A program made the position numbers and the translations under genes. DNA of 64,000 nt from contig JAJZVL010000007.1 of the NCBI GenBank assembly GCA_021845725.1, forward strand, positions 1-64,000, read 5' to 3'. This stretch comes from Actinomycetes bacterium. Its GTDB lineage: Bacteria > Actinomycetota > Acidimicrobiia > Acidimicrobiales > RAAP-2. The notes beneath the pieces are model-generated. The model saw only the letters and a program-made list of their open reading frames with translations, did no database searches and was not told where the DNA came from. Below are positions 50,685 through 59,763 of the stretch, piece after piece. Every line of letters begins with the position of its first letter. Position 1 is the stretch's first letter.

Positions 50685-51962
50685 ATGTCGAGGGCAGCGA
50701 AGCGAAGGGGCCTTGGGTGGAGGTGGCTCCTCGTCGCGATGGCTGCGAGCGCTTCTCTTCCGCTGGTGGGGCAGGCGCCGGCGTCGGCTGCGACCGGCTC
50801 GACCGTCGGCGAGCTGAACCTGGTCCTCTCGACGACGTCGGTGACATACGGCTGGCAGCGCGCCGAGGTGTGGAACGACACCGACCCCACATGGCCGGCT
50901 GCGCACTACCTCCCCACAGGCCGAGACGACCAGACGGGACAACCCGAGCAGCTCTTCGGCTCTCCGCAGCCGCCAAGCTCAGAGTTCATCCTCTTCCAGG
51001 CCCCAGGAGCCATCACCAACAGCGGGCCGCCGGTCCTCTTGGTCATGGGGGCAGGCGACAGCGTGACACGCGAGTACGCCGACCCGAACCTCGACGGCGC
51101 GTACACCTGCGGAACAGCGATCTGCCCGACAACGGGGCTGATGCAGTACCTCGCAGGTGACGGCTATCGCGTGTTCGCCCTCGACTTTGCCAACATCCAA
51201 GGCAACAACTTCGCGTGGGCGCAGACCATCTCCGATGCCCTCCAAGTGGTGCGCAGCGCGACGAGCACGTCGTCGGTCGACCTGGTGGCGTGGAGCAAAG
51301 GAGCCTTCGCCGCTCGCATGTACGTGTCGAGCGTCGCTCCGTCGTGGGGCAGGCCCTACGACGGTGATGTTGCAAAGCTCGTCCTCATCGGGAACCCCAA
51401 CGGAGGGCTGGACTACACCTTCGCGCATGGAACCGAAGCGGACCCGCAGATCTATCCGCAGTGCGGCGGCTCGCTGAACGGTCCATCACCCAGTCAATCG
51501 TACATGTGCTATGGCGTCGTCTATACAGAGCCGAATCTCTCGATCGACAGCGCCTATTGGACGGGACAACGCCAGATGCTGGCGAGATGGGACTCCACGT
51601 ACGGAGTCGACGAGACCCAGAACACATGGTACACGACCTACTACGGCGGAACTGGCTACACGAGCACCAGCGATGGCATTCAATACGCGATCGACCACGG
51701 CTCGTTGGTGAGCACGATCCAGCAGGCGGGGATCCCTGCGTCGGTCCCGACCTACCTGCTCTGCGGCGGCGCGCCGACCATACCGGGCTTCTACAACGAG
51801 AACCGTGGACCAAGCGATGGCGTGGTGTTCGTCGCATCGTGCGAGGACACAGCGGGCATCACGAACCTCGCGACAGTGGAGCTGTTCTCGGGTTACAACC
51901 ACCTGATGCTGGGGTGGGAGCCGACAGCCGAGTCCGCCATTGCCAGATGGCTGTCGTTGTGA
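50685..51962 (+). CDS. secreted alpha/beta hydrolase, lipase/esterase-like
   Basis: A 425-residue protein with an N-terminal signal peptide (KRRGLGWRWLLVAMAASASLPLVGQAPASAA). The mature part is an alpha/beta hydrolase: VLLVMGAGDSV near the oxyanion hole, nucleophile elbow VDLVAWSKGAFAARM (A-x-S-x-G), and a late His in FSGYNHLMLG. It resembles secreted actinobacterial lipases of class 2 type. Substrate not readable from sequence. Several Cys (YTCGTAICPTTG, YPQCGGS, YLLCGGA) may form disulfides. It heads the plus-strand cluster that continues with an importer and catabolic genes, implying extracellular ester cleavage. Confidence 0.8.
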   Translation: MSRAAKRRGLGWRWLLVAMAASASLPLVGQAPASAATGSTVGELNLVLSTTSVTYGWQRAEVWNDTDPTWPAAHYLPTGRDDQTGQPEQLFGSPQPPSSEFILFQAPGAITNSGPPVLLVMGAGDSVTREYADPNLDGAYTCGTAICPTTGLMQYLAGDGYRVFALDFANIQGNNFAWAQTISDALQVVRSATSTSSVDLVAWSKGAFAARMYVSSVAPSWGRPYDGDVAKLVLIGNPNGGLDYTFAHGTEADPQIYPQCGGSLNGPSPSQSYMCYGVVYTEPNLSIDSAYWTGQRQMLARWDSTYGVDETQNTWYTTYYGGTGYTSTSDGIQYAIDHGSLVSTIQQAGIPASVPTYLLCGGAPTIPGFYNENRGPSDGVVFVASCEDTAGITNLATVELFSGYNHLMLGWEPTAESAIARWLSL

Positions 51963-52015
51963 TGGCACGTGTCACCGATTGCAAAGACAAACGAGAAGAA
52001 CGGGAGGAACGTCCA

Positions 52016-53251
52016 ATGGGTCGAGTCGTGGGTAAAGTGACCTCGGTCGCGTCGGTGATCGGCACTGCCCTCCTGCTCGCGGCGTGCACGGTGACCGGAT
52101 CGGCCGGTGCCGCCAGCCGTGCAAGCACCGACAAGAGCGCGAGTGCCAACCGGGGTCCGGTCACCGTGGGGTTCTTGAACGAGCAGCAGGGAGCGGTGGC
52201 ATTTCCGACATTCGGGGCTGGAGCCCAGGCGGCGCGCATCTACCTGGACCACCATGGCGGCATCGACGGCCGGCCGCTCAGGTTCCTCGACTGCTACACA
52301 GACGGCTCGACGGCAGCAGCCGTGGCGTGCGCGAACCGCTTCGTCGCGGCGCACGTGCCTGTCGTGCTGGAGGGGATCTCCATCGGGTCCGACGCTGCCG
52401 TGCCGATCCTCGCCGGTGCGGGAATTCCGCTCGTCGGGCACACCGCGTTCGGCAACGTCCAGTCGAACAGCCCCGATGCGTTCTTCTTCGGCGCAGCGAC
52501 GGGAGCCTACGACGTGGTCCCGCTCGAAGTGATGAAGCACGACCTGCACATCTCGGCGGTCACGTACATGGCGGCCACAAATCCACAGGACCGCGGGTTC
52601 GTCGACGACGACTCGAAGCCGGCAGCTCGTGCGCTGGGGCTCAGGTACCAGGCGATCTACTACAACGGGACCAGCCCGAACTTCCAGGCGACGGTCGGCG
52701 CAGCCATCGCGACGGGGGCCAAGGCGCTCTTCTTCACCGCCCCCGAGCCGACATGCACCAGTCTGGTCGCGGCGGCCCGCACGCTGTCGTACAAGGGGGC
52801 GATCTTCGCCGGTTCGTGCTCGGCGTTCATCAAGGCGGACGGCGCCGAGGCGAACGGCGTCTTCACCGCTTCGGACCTCTACGTCCCCGGCGACACGAAG
52901 GGTGTCCCCGCGGCGGCGAAGAAGCAGCTCGCCGTGTACGAGAAGGCGATGAACCACTATGCGCCCCAGTACACGAACGGCTTCGCACAGGACACGTTTT
53001 CCTCGACCATGGACCTTGCGACCGCGTTGCAACGGATCCACGGGAAGGTCGACGCGAAGACGGTGCTCGAGACGCTGCGCCGCATCCACGGGCAGAAGAG
53101 CTTCATGGGCCAGTCCCTCGACTGCAACGGGAAGCAATGGCCCGGTGAGCGCGCTGCGTGCGCGAGCGGCCTGATCGAGTACCAGGTCCATGGGGGTCGG
53201 CGCGTGATGTACACGAAGGGCTTCGTCAACGCGGAGAACCTGGTGAAGTGA
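52016..53251 (+). CDS. branched-chain-type ABC substrate-binding lipoprotein
   Basis: A 411-residue protein from ATG 52016 behind GGGAGG. The N-terminus VTSVASVIGTALLLAAC is a lipoprotein signal (LLAAC lipobox). The mature part is a periplasmic-binding-fold-I protein of the LivK/amide type: GPVTVGFLNEQQGAVAFPTFGAGAQAARIYLDHHGGIDGRPLRFLDCYTDG and later VVPLEVMKHDLHISAV, ATNPQDRGFV. It likely binds a small carboxylate, amino acid, amide or hydroxy acid and delivers it to the importer encoded next. Confidence 0.88.
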   Translation: MGRVVGKVTSVASVIGTALLLAACTVTGSAGAASRASTDKSASANRGPVTVGFLNEQQGAVAFPTFGAGAQAARIYLDHHGGIDGRPLRFLDCYTDGSTAAAVACANRFVAAHVPVVLEGISIGSDAAVPILAGAGIPLVGHTAFGNVQSNSPDAFFFGAATGAYDVVPLEVMKHDLHISAVTYMAATNPQDRGFVDDDSKPAARALGLRYQAIYYNGTSPNFQATVGAAIATGAKALFFTAPEPTCTSLVAAARTLSYKGAIFAGSCSAFIKADGAEANGVFTASDLYVPGDTKGVPAAAKKQLAVYEKAMNHYAPQYTNGFAQDTFSSTMDLATALQRIHGKVDAKTVLETLRRIHGQKSFMGQSLDCNGKQWPGERAACASGLIEYQVHGGRRVMYTKGFVNAENLVK

Positions 53252-53314
53252 TGCGTGCGGGCGGCACGATGCTCGACGCGTCGACGCAGCACACGTGGGG
53301 ATGCGGCACCGACG

Positions 53315-56197
53315 ATGCTTGACGAGCTCGGGGTCTTCGTCGTCCTCGGGCTCGGCATCGGCGTCGTCTACGCCGGGCTCGGGCTCTCACTCCTCGTCAC
53401 CTACCGAGGCGCCAACGTCGTCAACTTCGCCATCGGCGCAGTGGCGATGTGGGGTGGCTACGTCTACTACGGGCTGCGCAGCGTCGGCAGGCTGTACTTG
53501 CCTGTCGTGGGGATCCCGAGCTCCATCTCCGTCGGGGGGCCGGTCCCGTTGTGGGTCGCAGTCATCGGTGGGGTCGCGTCCGCGGCCGTGCTGAACCTGG
53601 TCGCAGAGGTGGTGATCTTCCGCCCCCTGCGCCGGGCCCCGGACCTGGCAAAGATCGTTGCGTCGGTCGGGCTGATGCTGCTCGTCCAGTCCGTCGCCGC
53701 CGTGGCGTTCGGCAGCCAGCAGCTCGTCGCTCCCTCGATCCTTCCGAGCGCGAGCCTTGCGCTGGGCGGCCGCAGCGCGCCGTGGAGCGACGTGATGCTG
53801 CTGGGCATCGTCGTCGTCGTGACCGGTGTGCTCGGTGCCTATTTCCGCTTCGCGCGTACTGGGCTCGCGATGCAGGCGCTCGCCGAGCAGGAGACGTCCG
53901 TGGCCCTCGTCGGTCGCTCGCCGAGCCGGCTGGCTGCCGGGGCGTGGGCGCTGTCGGGAGGGCTTGCCGGACTGTTCGGAGTCCTCGTCGCGCCGCTCGT
54001 CGGCTTGAACACGGTGTCGGACACCCTGTACGTGGTCCCGGCGCTCGCCGTGGTCCTCGTCGGGCGCATGCGTTCCTTGACGGCCACGTGTGTCGCCGGC
54101 GTCGCGCTCGGGGTCTTCCAGTCGGTGGTCGACCTCTTGAAGACCATGTCGTGGTATCCAGGGTGGGCCCAGAGCGGCGTCGACGAGGCGCTCCCCCTGG
54201 CCGTGATCGTGGCCGCGCTCGCGCTCTTCGGCAACCGGCTGCCGACTCGCAACGACGTCGCTGCCGTGGACCTTCCGGCGGTGGCCCGCCCGCACCATCC
54301 GTGGTGGACGCTGGGCGCGCTCGGAGGGGCGGCGGCCGTCGCCCTCTTCGCACTGTCGGGCATCTACCGCTTCGGCGTGATCGAGTCCGTGATCGCCGCG
54401 ATCGTGATGCTGTCGTTCGTCGTCCTCACGGGGTATGCGGGCCAGATCTCCCTCGCGCAGCTGGCCATCGCGGGGACCGGAGGGGTGTTCGTGGCCAAGC
54501 TCACGACCGCAGCGGGGGTCCCCTTCCCCGCCGCGCCTCTGCTGGCCGCGATGGCCGCAGCTGCCTGCGGGCTCGTGGTCGCCGTTCCCGCGCTGCGCAT
54601 TCGGGGCATGCAGCTGGCCATCGTCACCCTCGCGTTCGCGGTCACCGTCGAGCAGTTCCTCTTCGCCAATTCGGCGTTCGATCCGCCGGACGGTCTGTCT
54701 GTGCAGCCCCCGCGCCTTTTCGGAATGGATCTTGCGGTCCGGGCAGGCGACGACGTGGCCCGGTCGTCGTTCGGCGTGCTCGTCGTCGTGACCTTCGTGA
54801 TCGTGGCCGGAGCGGTCCTCCTGCTCGCGCGCAGCAGGTCTGGGCTCCGGCTGCTCGCAGTGCGGGCGAACGAGCAGGCGGCCGCCTCGGTCGGCATCGG
54901 CGTGACCGGCGCCAAGCTGGGTGCCTACGCACTGGCGTCGTTCGTCGCAGGCCTAGGCGGAGCGCTGCTCACCTACAGCACGGGGCAGTTCTCGGCGAGC
55001 TCGTTCGACGCGCTCGCGGCAGGACTGCCGTTCCTCGCCTTCGCCTATCTCGGGGGCATCACCTCGATCACGGGGGGAGCGATCGCCGGCGTGCTCGCTC
55101 CGGCGGGGATCCTGTACGTGGTCCTGAACCGCTACGTGAACAACCTCGGCCCCTACTACCTCGTCGTGAGCGGCGCTGCCCTGGTCGTCGCCGCCATCGC
55201 CTACCCGAGCGGCATGACGGGCACCGTGCGAGAGCTGCTGGCACGAAGACGAGCGAGCCACGGTCTCGTTCCTGCGGGAGCGGACGCCCCTCGCCTCGGC
55301 GACCCGCCCAGCGCACCCGGCTCACTCAGCTCACCCGGCGCGCCCAGCGCGCCAAGCGCGCCAAGCGCGCCCGGCGCACCCACGGCGGAGCCTGGAACGC
55401 CCGCGCTCAGCGTGCACGACCTGCGCATCGCCTACGGGTCGACCGTGGTCGTCGACAGCGTGTCCTTCGCGCTCTTCTCCGGAGAGGTGACTGCGCTCAT
55501 CGGGCCCAACGGCGCAGGGAAGACCTCCATCCTCGATGCGCTGACCGGGTTCGTCGACGCACGCGGCTCGGTGCGGCTCCGCGGCGAGGAGGTGCTCGGT
55601 ATGGCACCGGCCAAGCTTGTCCACCGCGGCCTCGTGCGGACGTGGCAAGCCCCGACGACCTTCGGAGACCTCTCTGTGGTCGAGGACCTCACGGTCGCGG
55701 CCCGCCGGCCGAGACGACGCGTCAGCGCGCACGGCTTCTATCGGGCACCCGGTGACGACGGCGACCCCGTGGAGCGGGCGCTCGATCTGTTGGACCTTCG
55801 TGAGGTTGCCGACCGTCCCACGTCGTCACTGTCGCTCGGACAGCAGAAGTTGGTCGCGGTCGGGCGCGCGCTCGCCACCGGGCCGAGCGTCCTGCTCTTG
55901 GACGAGCCGGCCGCCGGCCTCGACGACGGCGAGAGCCGCCTGCTCGGCCGACGACTCCGCGAGATCGCCGACGAAGGGGTCGCGGTCCTCCTCGTGGAGC
56001 ACGACATGGACCTCGTCTTCGGGGTGTCCCACCAGGTGCTCGTGCTGCACATGGGCGGCCTCATCGCTGCCGGGGACGCAGCCAGCGTCCAGAGCGACGC
56101 GGGTGTCCGCCGCGCCTACCTCGGCCACGGCGCCGGGGAGCCGTCGAACAGGTGCCAGGTGACGCCCTCCGTCGTCCACGGGTCCGGTGGGCGATGA
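53315..56197 (+). CDS. LivH-LivM-LivG triple fusion ABC transporter protein
   Basis: A 960-residue protein from ATG 53315. Residues about 1-305 are a LivH-type permease (LSLLVTYRGANVVNFAIGA). About 335-650 are a LivM-type permease (LTGYAGQISLAQLAIAGTGG). A Ser/Ala/Pro-Gly linker follows (about 668-698). About 700-960 are a LivG-type ATPase with Walker A GPNGAGKT near 729-736, signature LSLGQQK near 839 and Walker B VLLLDEPAAGLD. These are normally separate subunits; LivH+LivM or LivM+LivG fusions are known, but all three together is uncommon. The stop overlaps the LivF start by 4 nt. Confidence 0.9.
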   Translation: MLDELGVFVVLGLGIGVVYAGLGLSLLVTYRGANVVNFAIGAVAMWGGYVYYGLRSVGRLYLPVVGIPSSISVGGPVPLWVAVIGGVASAAVLNLVAEVVIFRPLRRAPDLAKIVASVGLMLLVQSVAAVAFGSQQLVAPSILPSASLALGGRSAPWSDVMLLGIVVVVTGVLGAYFRFARTGLAMQALAEQETSVALVGRSPSRLAAGAWALSGGLAGLFGVLVAPLVGLNTVSDTLYVVPALAVVLVGRMRSLTATCVAGVALGVFQSVVDLLKTMSWYPGWAQSGVDEALPLAVIVAALALFGNRLPTRNDVAAVDLPAVARPHHPWWTLGALGGAAAVALFALSGIYRFGVIESVIAAIVMLSFVVLTGYAGQISLAQLAIAGTGGVFVAKLTTAAGVPFPAAPLLAAMAAAACGLVVAVPALRIRGMQLAIVTLAFAVTVEQFLFANSAFDPPDGLSVQPPRLFGMDLAVRAGDDVARSSFGVLVVVTFVIVAGAVLLLARSRSGLRLLAVRANEQAAASVGIGVTGAKLGAYALASFVAGLGGALLTYSTGQFSASSFDALAAGLPFLAFAYLGGITSITGGAIAGVLAPAGILYVVLNRYVNNLGPYYLVVSGAALVVAAIAYPSGMTGTVRELLARRRASHGLVPAGADAPRLGDPPSAPGSLSSPGAPSAPSAPSAPGAPTAEPGTPALSVHDLRIAYGSTVVVDSVSFALFSGEVTALIGPNGAGKTSILDALTGFVDARGSVRLRGEEVLGMAPAKLVHRGLVRTWQAPTTFGDLSVVEDLTVAARRPRRRVSAHGFYRAPGDDGDPVERALDLLDLREVADRPTSSLSLGQQKLVAVGRALATGPSVLLLDEPAAGLDDGESRLLGRRLREIADEGVAVLLVEHDMDLVFGVSHQVLVLHMGGLIAAGDAASVQSDAGVRRAYLGHGAGEPSNRCQVTPSVVHGSGGR
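55313..55383 (+). repeat. 9-bp in-frame repeat in the LivM-LivG linker
   Basis: Repeating units related to CCAAGCGCG encode Ser-Ala-Pro/Gly-Ala-Pro runs joining permease and ATPase. Confidence 0.8.
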
Positions 56198-56898
56198 CCG
56201 TCCTCTCGGTCGAGTCCCTTGCTGCGGGGTACCGCGGGGTCCGGGTGGTCCGCGGCATCTCGTTCTCGGCCGACGCAGGCGTCATCGTGGCCGTCCTGGG
56301 AGCCAATGGCGCCGGAAAGTCCACCCTGCTCAACGCGATCGCCGGCGTACTGGGCGTCATGGCCGGGACGGTGAGGATCCGCGGCGAAGAGGTCACCGGA
56401 CAGCCTGCACACGTGCGCGCTCGAAAGGGCCTTGCGCTCGTCCCGCAAGATCGCGGCATCGTGCGGCGGCTCACGGTGGCAGAGAACCTCCGCCTGCTGC
56501 CTCGGCGCGCCGGCGCAGCGGTGGATGCGGCGATCGAGCTGTTCCCCGCACTCGGACCACTGCTCAGCCGGCCTGCCGGGCTCTTGTCCGGAGGCGAGCA
56601 GCAGATGCTCGCGCTCGCCCGCGTCCTGGTCCTCGAGCCCCCGGTGCTCCTTGTCGACGAGATGAGCGCCGGCCTGGCCCCTCAGGCGGTGGAGCGCCTG
56701 TTCGGGGCGGTGCGCGACGTGGCAGAGCGGCGTCGCACCGCAGTGGTGCTCGTCGAGCAGCATGCCGATCTCGCACTCGGGATCGCCCAGCGAGCCCTGG
56801 TGCTCCGTCACGGCGAGCAGGCAATGTGGGGCACGGCAGCCGACGTCCTCGAGCATCCCGAGGTGCTCGAGTCCACCTATCTCGGAGGAACCCGTTGA
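56194..56898 (+). CDS. LivF-type ABC ATPase
   Basis: A 234-residue ATPase from ATG 56194: AVLGANGAGKSTLLNAIAG (Walker A), ALVPQDRGIVRRLTVAENL, signature LSGGEQQML, Walker B PVLLVDEMSAGLAP, switch VLVEQHADLAL. It is the second motor of the branched-chain-type importer, pairing with the ATPase domain of the preceding fusion. It overlaps both neighbours by 4 nt. Confidence 0.92.
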   Translation: MTVLSVESLAAGYRGVRVVRGISFSADAGVIVAVLGANGAGKSTLLNAIAGVLGVMAGTVRIRGEEVTGQPAHVRARKGLALVPQDRGIVRRLTVAENLRLLPRRAGAAVDAAIELFPALGPLLSRPAGLLSGGEQQMLALARVLVLEPPVLLVDEMSAGLAPQAVERLFGAVRDVAERRRTAVVLVEQHADLALGIAQRALVLRHGEQAMWGTAADVLEHPEVLESTYLGGTR

Positions 56899-57701
56899 CC
56901 CGTCCCCAGCCCGACATCGTTCCTGAGCCCCCGAGCCCGCACGCCGGCTCGCCGGCGGCTACCGTCGACCGCGTTCCCCGGAGCACCGGGCGCGGCGAGC
57001 GGACCCGTCGGCGCATCCTGGACGCGGCCGAGTCGGTCTTCGCCCAGCTCGGCTTCCACGACGCCTCGATCGTGCGGATCACCGAGGAGGCCGGGGTCGC
57101 CCAGGGAACCTTCTACATCTACTTCTCGTCGAAGCAGCAGGTGTTCGACGAAGTGGTCCTCGACCTGAACCATCGGGTGCGCCAGGCGATGGCGCAGGCC
57201 TCCGAGGGTGCCACGAGCCGGCTGGACGCCGAACGGCGAGGGTTCGCCGCCTTCTTCGCGTTCACCGCCGAGCATCCTTCGCTGTACCGGCTCATCCGGC
57301 AGGCCGAGTTCGTCTCGCCCGAGATCCACCATCGCCACTACGAGCGGATCATCTCGGGCTACATCCCGCACCTCGAGAAGGCGATGGCGTCGGGAGAGGT
57401 GGCTCGAAGCGATCCGACCGTGCTCGCGTGGGCGCTGATCGCCGTGGGCGAGATGACCGGCATGAAGTGGATCCTGTGGGATGACCGCAGCTCGATGCCT
57501 CAGGACGTCTTCGATCAGCTGGTGGCGATCATCGGACGCATGCTCGGCTCTTCGGAGCTCCCAGCCGATCCTTCGTCCGGCGCCTCGTCTGGCTCCGCGG
57601 CCGACCCCGCGGCCGACCCCTCGGTGCGCTCCCCCGGCGCCACTCGAGCGGAGCCCAACGCCCGAATCAGCACCCGTAGCGAACGCAAGAGGAGGAGCTG
57701 A
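56895..57701 (+). CDS. TetR-family transcriptional regulator
   Basis: A 268-residue regulator. Helix-turn-helix at about 35-80: RGERTRRRILDAAESVFAQLGFHDASIVRITEEAGVAQGTFYIYFSSKQQVFDEV. The C-terminal ligand domain contains FTAEHPSLYRLIRQAEFV. A long Ser/Ala/Asp tail (SSGASSGSAADPAADPS) is low complexity. The TTG start at 56895 overlaps the LivF stop (TTGA). It may control the whole cluster, with the palindrome at 50644-50666 as a candidate site (inference). Confidence 0.82.
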   Translation: MTRPQPDIVPEPPSPHAGSPAATVDRVPRSTGRGERTRRRILDAAESVFAQLGFHDASIVRITEEAGVAQGTFYIYFSSKQQVFDEVVLDLNHRVRQAMAQASEGATSRLDAERRGFAAFFAFTAEHPSLYRLIRQAEFVSPEIHHRHYERIISGYIPHLEKAMASGEVARSDPTVLAWALIAVGEMTGMKWILWDDRSSMPQDVFDQLVAIIGRMLGSSELPADPSSGASSGSAADPAADPSVRSPGATRAEPNARISTRSERKRRS

Positions 57702-58852
57702 TGTGCCCGTCCGAACCCATCGTCGAACGCATCGCCGAACGCACGACGGCGAGTGACACCGGGCGTCGCCCGTCCCCTGGGATCGCCGACGCCGCGTACG
57801 TGGGACCTGCGGGCGCGCGCCTGCACAGCCTCGTCCGGCGCGCCGGGGGCGATGGCCCCGTCGTGTGCTTCATCCACGGGAACCTGAGCAGCGCCCGGTT
57901 CTTCGAGCCGCTCTTCCGATCCCTCCCAGCCTCGTGGCACCTCGTGGCTCCTGATCTGCGGGGCTTCGGACGCTCGGACGCGGTGCCGGTGGATGCCACC
58001 CGAGGGCTCGGTGACTTCGTCGACGACGTCGACCGGGTGCTCGGCGACCCGACGCTCGTCCCCGCCGGGGGCGGGGTCCACCTGGTCGGATGGTCCATGG
58101 GCGGTGGGGTGGCCATGGCCTACGCGATCGCCCACCCCGACAAGGTGGTCTCGGTGACGTTGCTCGCACCCTTGTCGCCCTTTGGCTTCGGCGGCACGAG
58201 AGGGGTCGAGGGCATCTTGTGCCACGACGACGGAGCAGGGACTGGTGCCGGCACGGTGGCAGCACAGCTGGTGCAGCGGCTCGAGCAGAAGGACCGCACG
58301 GCGGAGAGCGACTTCTCGCCCCGCTCGGTGCTGCGGTCCTTGTACCTCGGACCAGGATCGAAGCTGCCCGCGGACCTCGAGGACCTCTTCGTCGACGAGA
58401 TCCTCCTCGGCGGCCTCGGTGACGACCACTACCCGGGAGACCAGCGGACGAGCGAGCATTGGCCCGGTGTCGCTCCGGGCGTGCGTGGGGTCGCCAACAC
58501 CATGTCGCCTCTCTACTGCAACGTGTCCGCGTTCGCCGATGTGGCGGCTGCTCGCCCCGTGCTCTGGGTGCACGGGACCGAGGACCTCATCGTGTCCGAT
58601 CACTCGATGCTCGACCTGGGCCACCTCGGAGCGCTGGGGGTGGTCCCTGGCTGGCCAGGTGATGAGGTCTTCCCTGCCCAGCCGATGGTCTCGCAGACGC
58701 GGGCGATCTTGCACCAAGGCGAGGAGCAGGGCGGGACCCTCGTCGAGGCGGTGTTCGAGGGCTGCGGGCACTCGCCCCACCTCGAGGACGAGGCGCACTT
58801 CGTCGACCTGCTCGAGCCGTTCGTCGAGACCGCCGAGGCACGAGCGCAGTGA
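57701..58852 (+). CDS. alpha/beta hydrolase
   Basis: A 383-residue protein: VVCFIHGNLSSARFFEPLF (oxyanion HGN), nucleophile elbow VHLVGWSMGGGVAMA (G-W-S-M-G), Asp in VLWVHGTEDLIV, and His in FEGCGHSPHLEDEAHF. A cap domain insert lies at about 165-260. It is cytosolic by absence of a signal peptide. In this cluster it could hydrolyse imported ester oligomers. It shares a base with the TetR gene stop and overlaps the next hydrolase by 4 nt. Confidence 0.88.
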   Translation: MCPSEPIVERIAERTTASDTGRRPSPGIADAAYVGPAGARLHSLVRRAGGDGPVVCFIHGNLSSARFFEPLFRSLPASWHLVAPDLRGFGRSDAVPVDATRGLGDFVDDVDRVLGDPTLVPAGGGVHLVGWSMGGGVAMAYAIAHPDKVVSVTLLAPLSPFGFGGTRGVEGILCHDDGAGTGAGTVAAQLVQRLEQKDRTAESDFSPRSVLRSLYLGPGSKLPADLEDLFVDEILLGGLGDDHYPGDQRTSEHWPGVAPGVRGVANTMSPLYCNVSAFADVAAARPVLWVHGTEDLIVSDHSMLDLGHLGALGVVPGWPGDEVFPAQPMVSQTRAILHQGEEQGGTLVEAVFEGCGHSPHLEDEAHFVDLLEPFVETAEARAQ

Positions 58853-59763
58853 GCGGAGCGACGCGTGCCCGCACTCGGGGAACGCCAGAGCGGGTCCGGC
58901 GGGCGATCAACGGCGACGTCTCCATTGCCTACGAGCTGCGTGGAGAACGTGGGCCGTGGATGGTCCTCGTCCACGGGCTCGGCTACGGTCGGCTCGGCTG
59001 GGGGCCGTTCGCCGACCTGCTCGCCACGCGGCACCGGCTGGTGTTGATCGACAACCGCGGCATCGGCGAGAGCGACCGGCCTGCGGGCCCCTACCGGGTC
59101 GAGGACCTCGCCACCGACGTGCTCGCCGTGGTCGACCACCTCGCCATCGACCGGTGCGACCTCGTAGGCGCGAGCTTGGGCGGCATGGTCGCCCTGCAGC
59201 TCGCCGGCGGCGAACCGGACCTGGTGCGTCGCCTGGTCCTCATCGCAGCGACGCCCGGGGATCCGCAGGGAGCCCCGTTGCCGGAACGAACCACGGCGCT
59301 GCTCAGCCGTGACCGCCACCGCACGCTGCCTCCGGCGCGCCGTCTCATCGAAGGAGCCCTCGCACCCGAGACCGTGGCCGGTCGCCCGGAGCTGGTCGAC
59401 CGGCTTCTCGCACTGCGCGAGGCACAACCCCAAGAAGCCGAGGCATGGCGAGCTCAAGCGGCCGCCAGCGCCTCGTTCTCGCTGCGCGTGCCGCTCGCGC
59501 AGGTCGAGGCGCCCACCCTGGCCGTGGCCGGGCTCGCCGACACCGTCATCGACCCGATGAACGCGATGCGCCTGGCCTTCGCCATGCCCAGGGCACGAGC
59601 GCTCTACCTTTCTCCTGCGGGCCACCTCTGCTTCTGGGAGCACCCCGAGCTCGTTGCGAGCGCGACGTCGGAGCACTGCGCCGAGGAGTGGACGGGCGGG
59701 GGGATGCAGGTCACCACCGGCGCCGTGGGAGCGGTGATGCCCGTGTACGGCGCGTGCGACTGA
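58849..59763 (+). CDS. alpha/beta hydrolase
   Basis: A 304-residue protein: MVLVHGLGYGRLGWGPF, nucleophile elbow CDLVGASLGGMVALQLA (G-A-S-L-G), Asp in LAVAGLADTVIDP and a terminal LYLSPAGHLCFWEHPEL holding the catalytic His. It is distinct from its upstream neighbour, so the cluster has two different hydrolases. It overlaps the acyl-CoA ligase start at 59763. Likely cytosolic esterase or oligomer hydrolase. Confidence 0.88.
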   Translation: MSGATRARTRGTPERVRRAINGDVSIAYELRGERGPWMVLVHGLGYGRLGWGPFADLLATRHRLVLIDNRGIGESDRPAGPYRVEDLATDVLAVVDHLAIDRCDLVGASLGGMVALQLAGGEPDLVRRLVLIAATPGDPQGAPLPERTTALLSRDRHRTLPPARRLIEGALAPETVAGRPELVDRLLALREAQPQEAEAWRAQAAASASFSLRVPLAQVEAPTLAVAGLADTVIDPMNAMRLAFAMPRARALYLSPAGHLCFWEHPELVASATSEHCAEEWTGGGMQVTTGAVGAVMPVYGACD

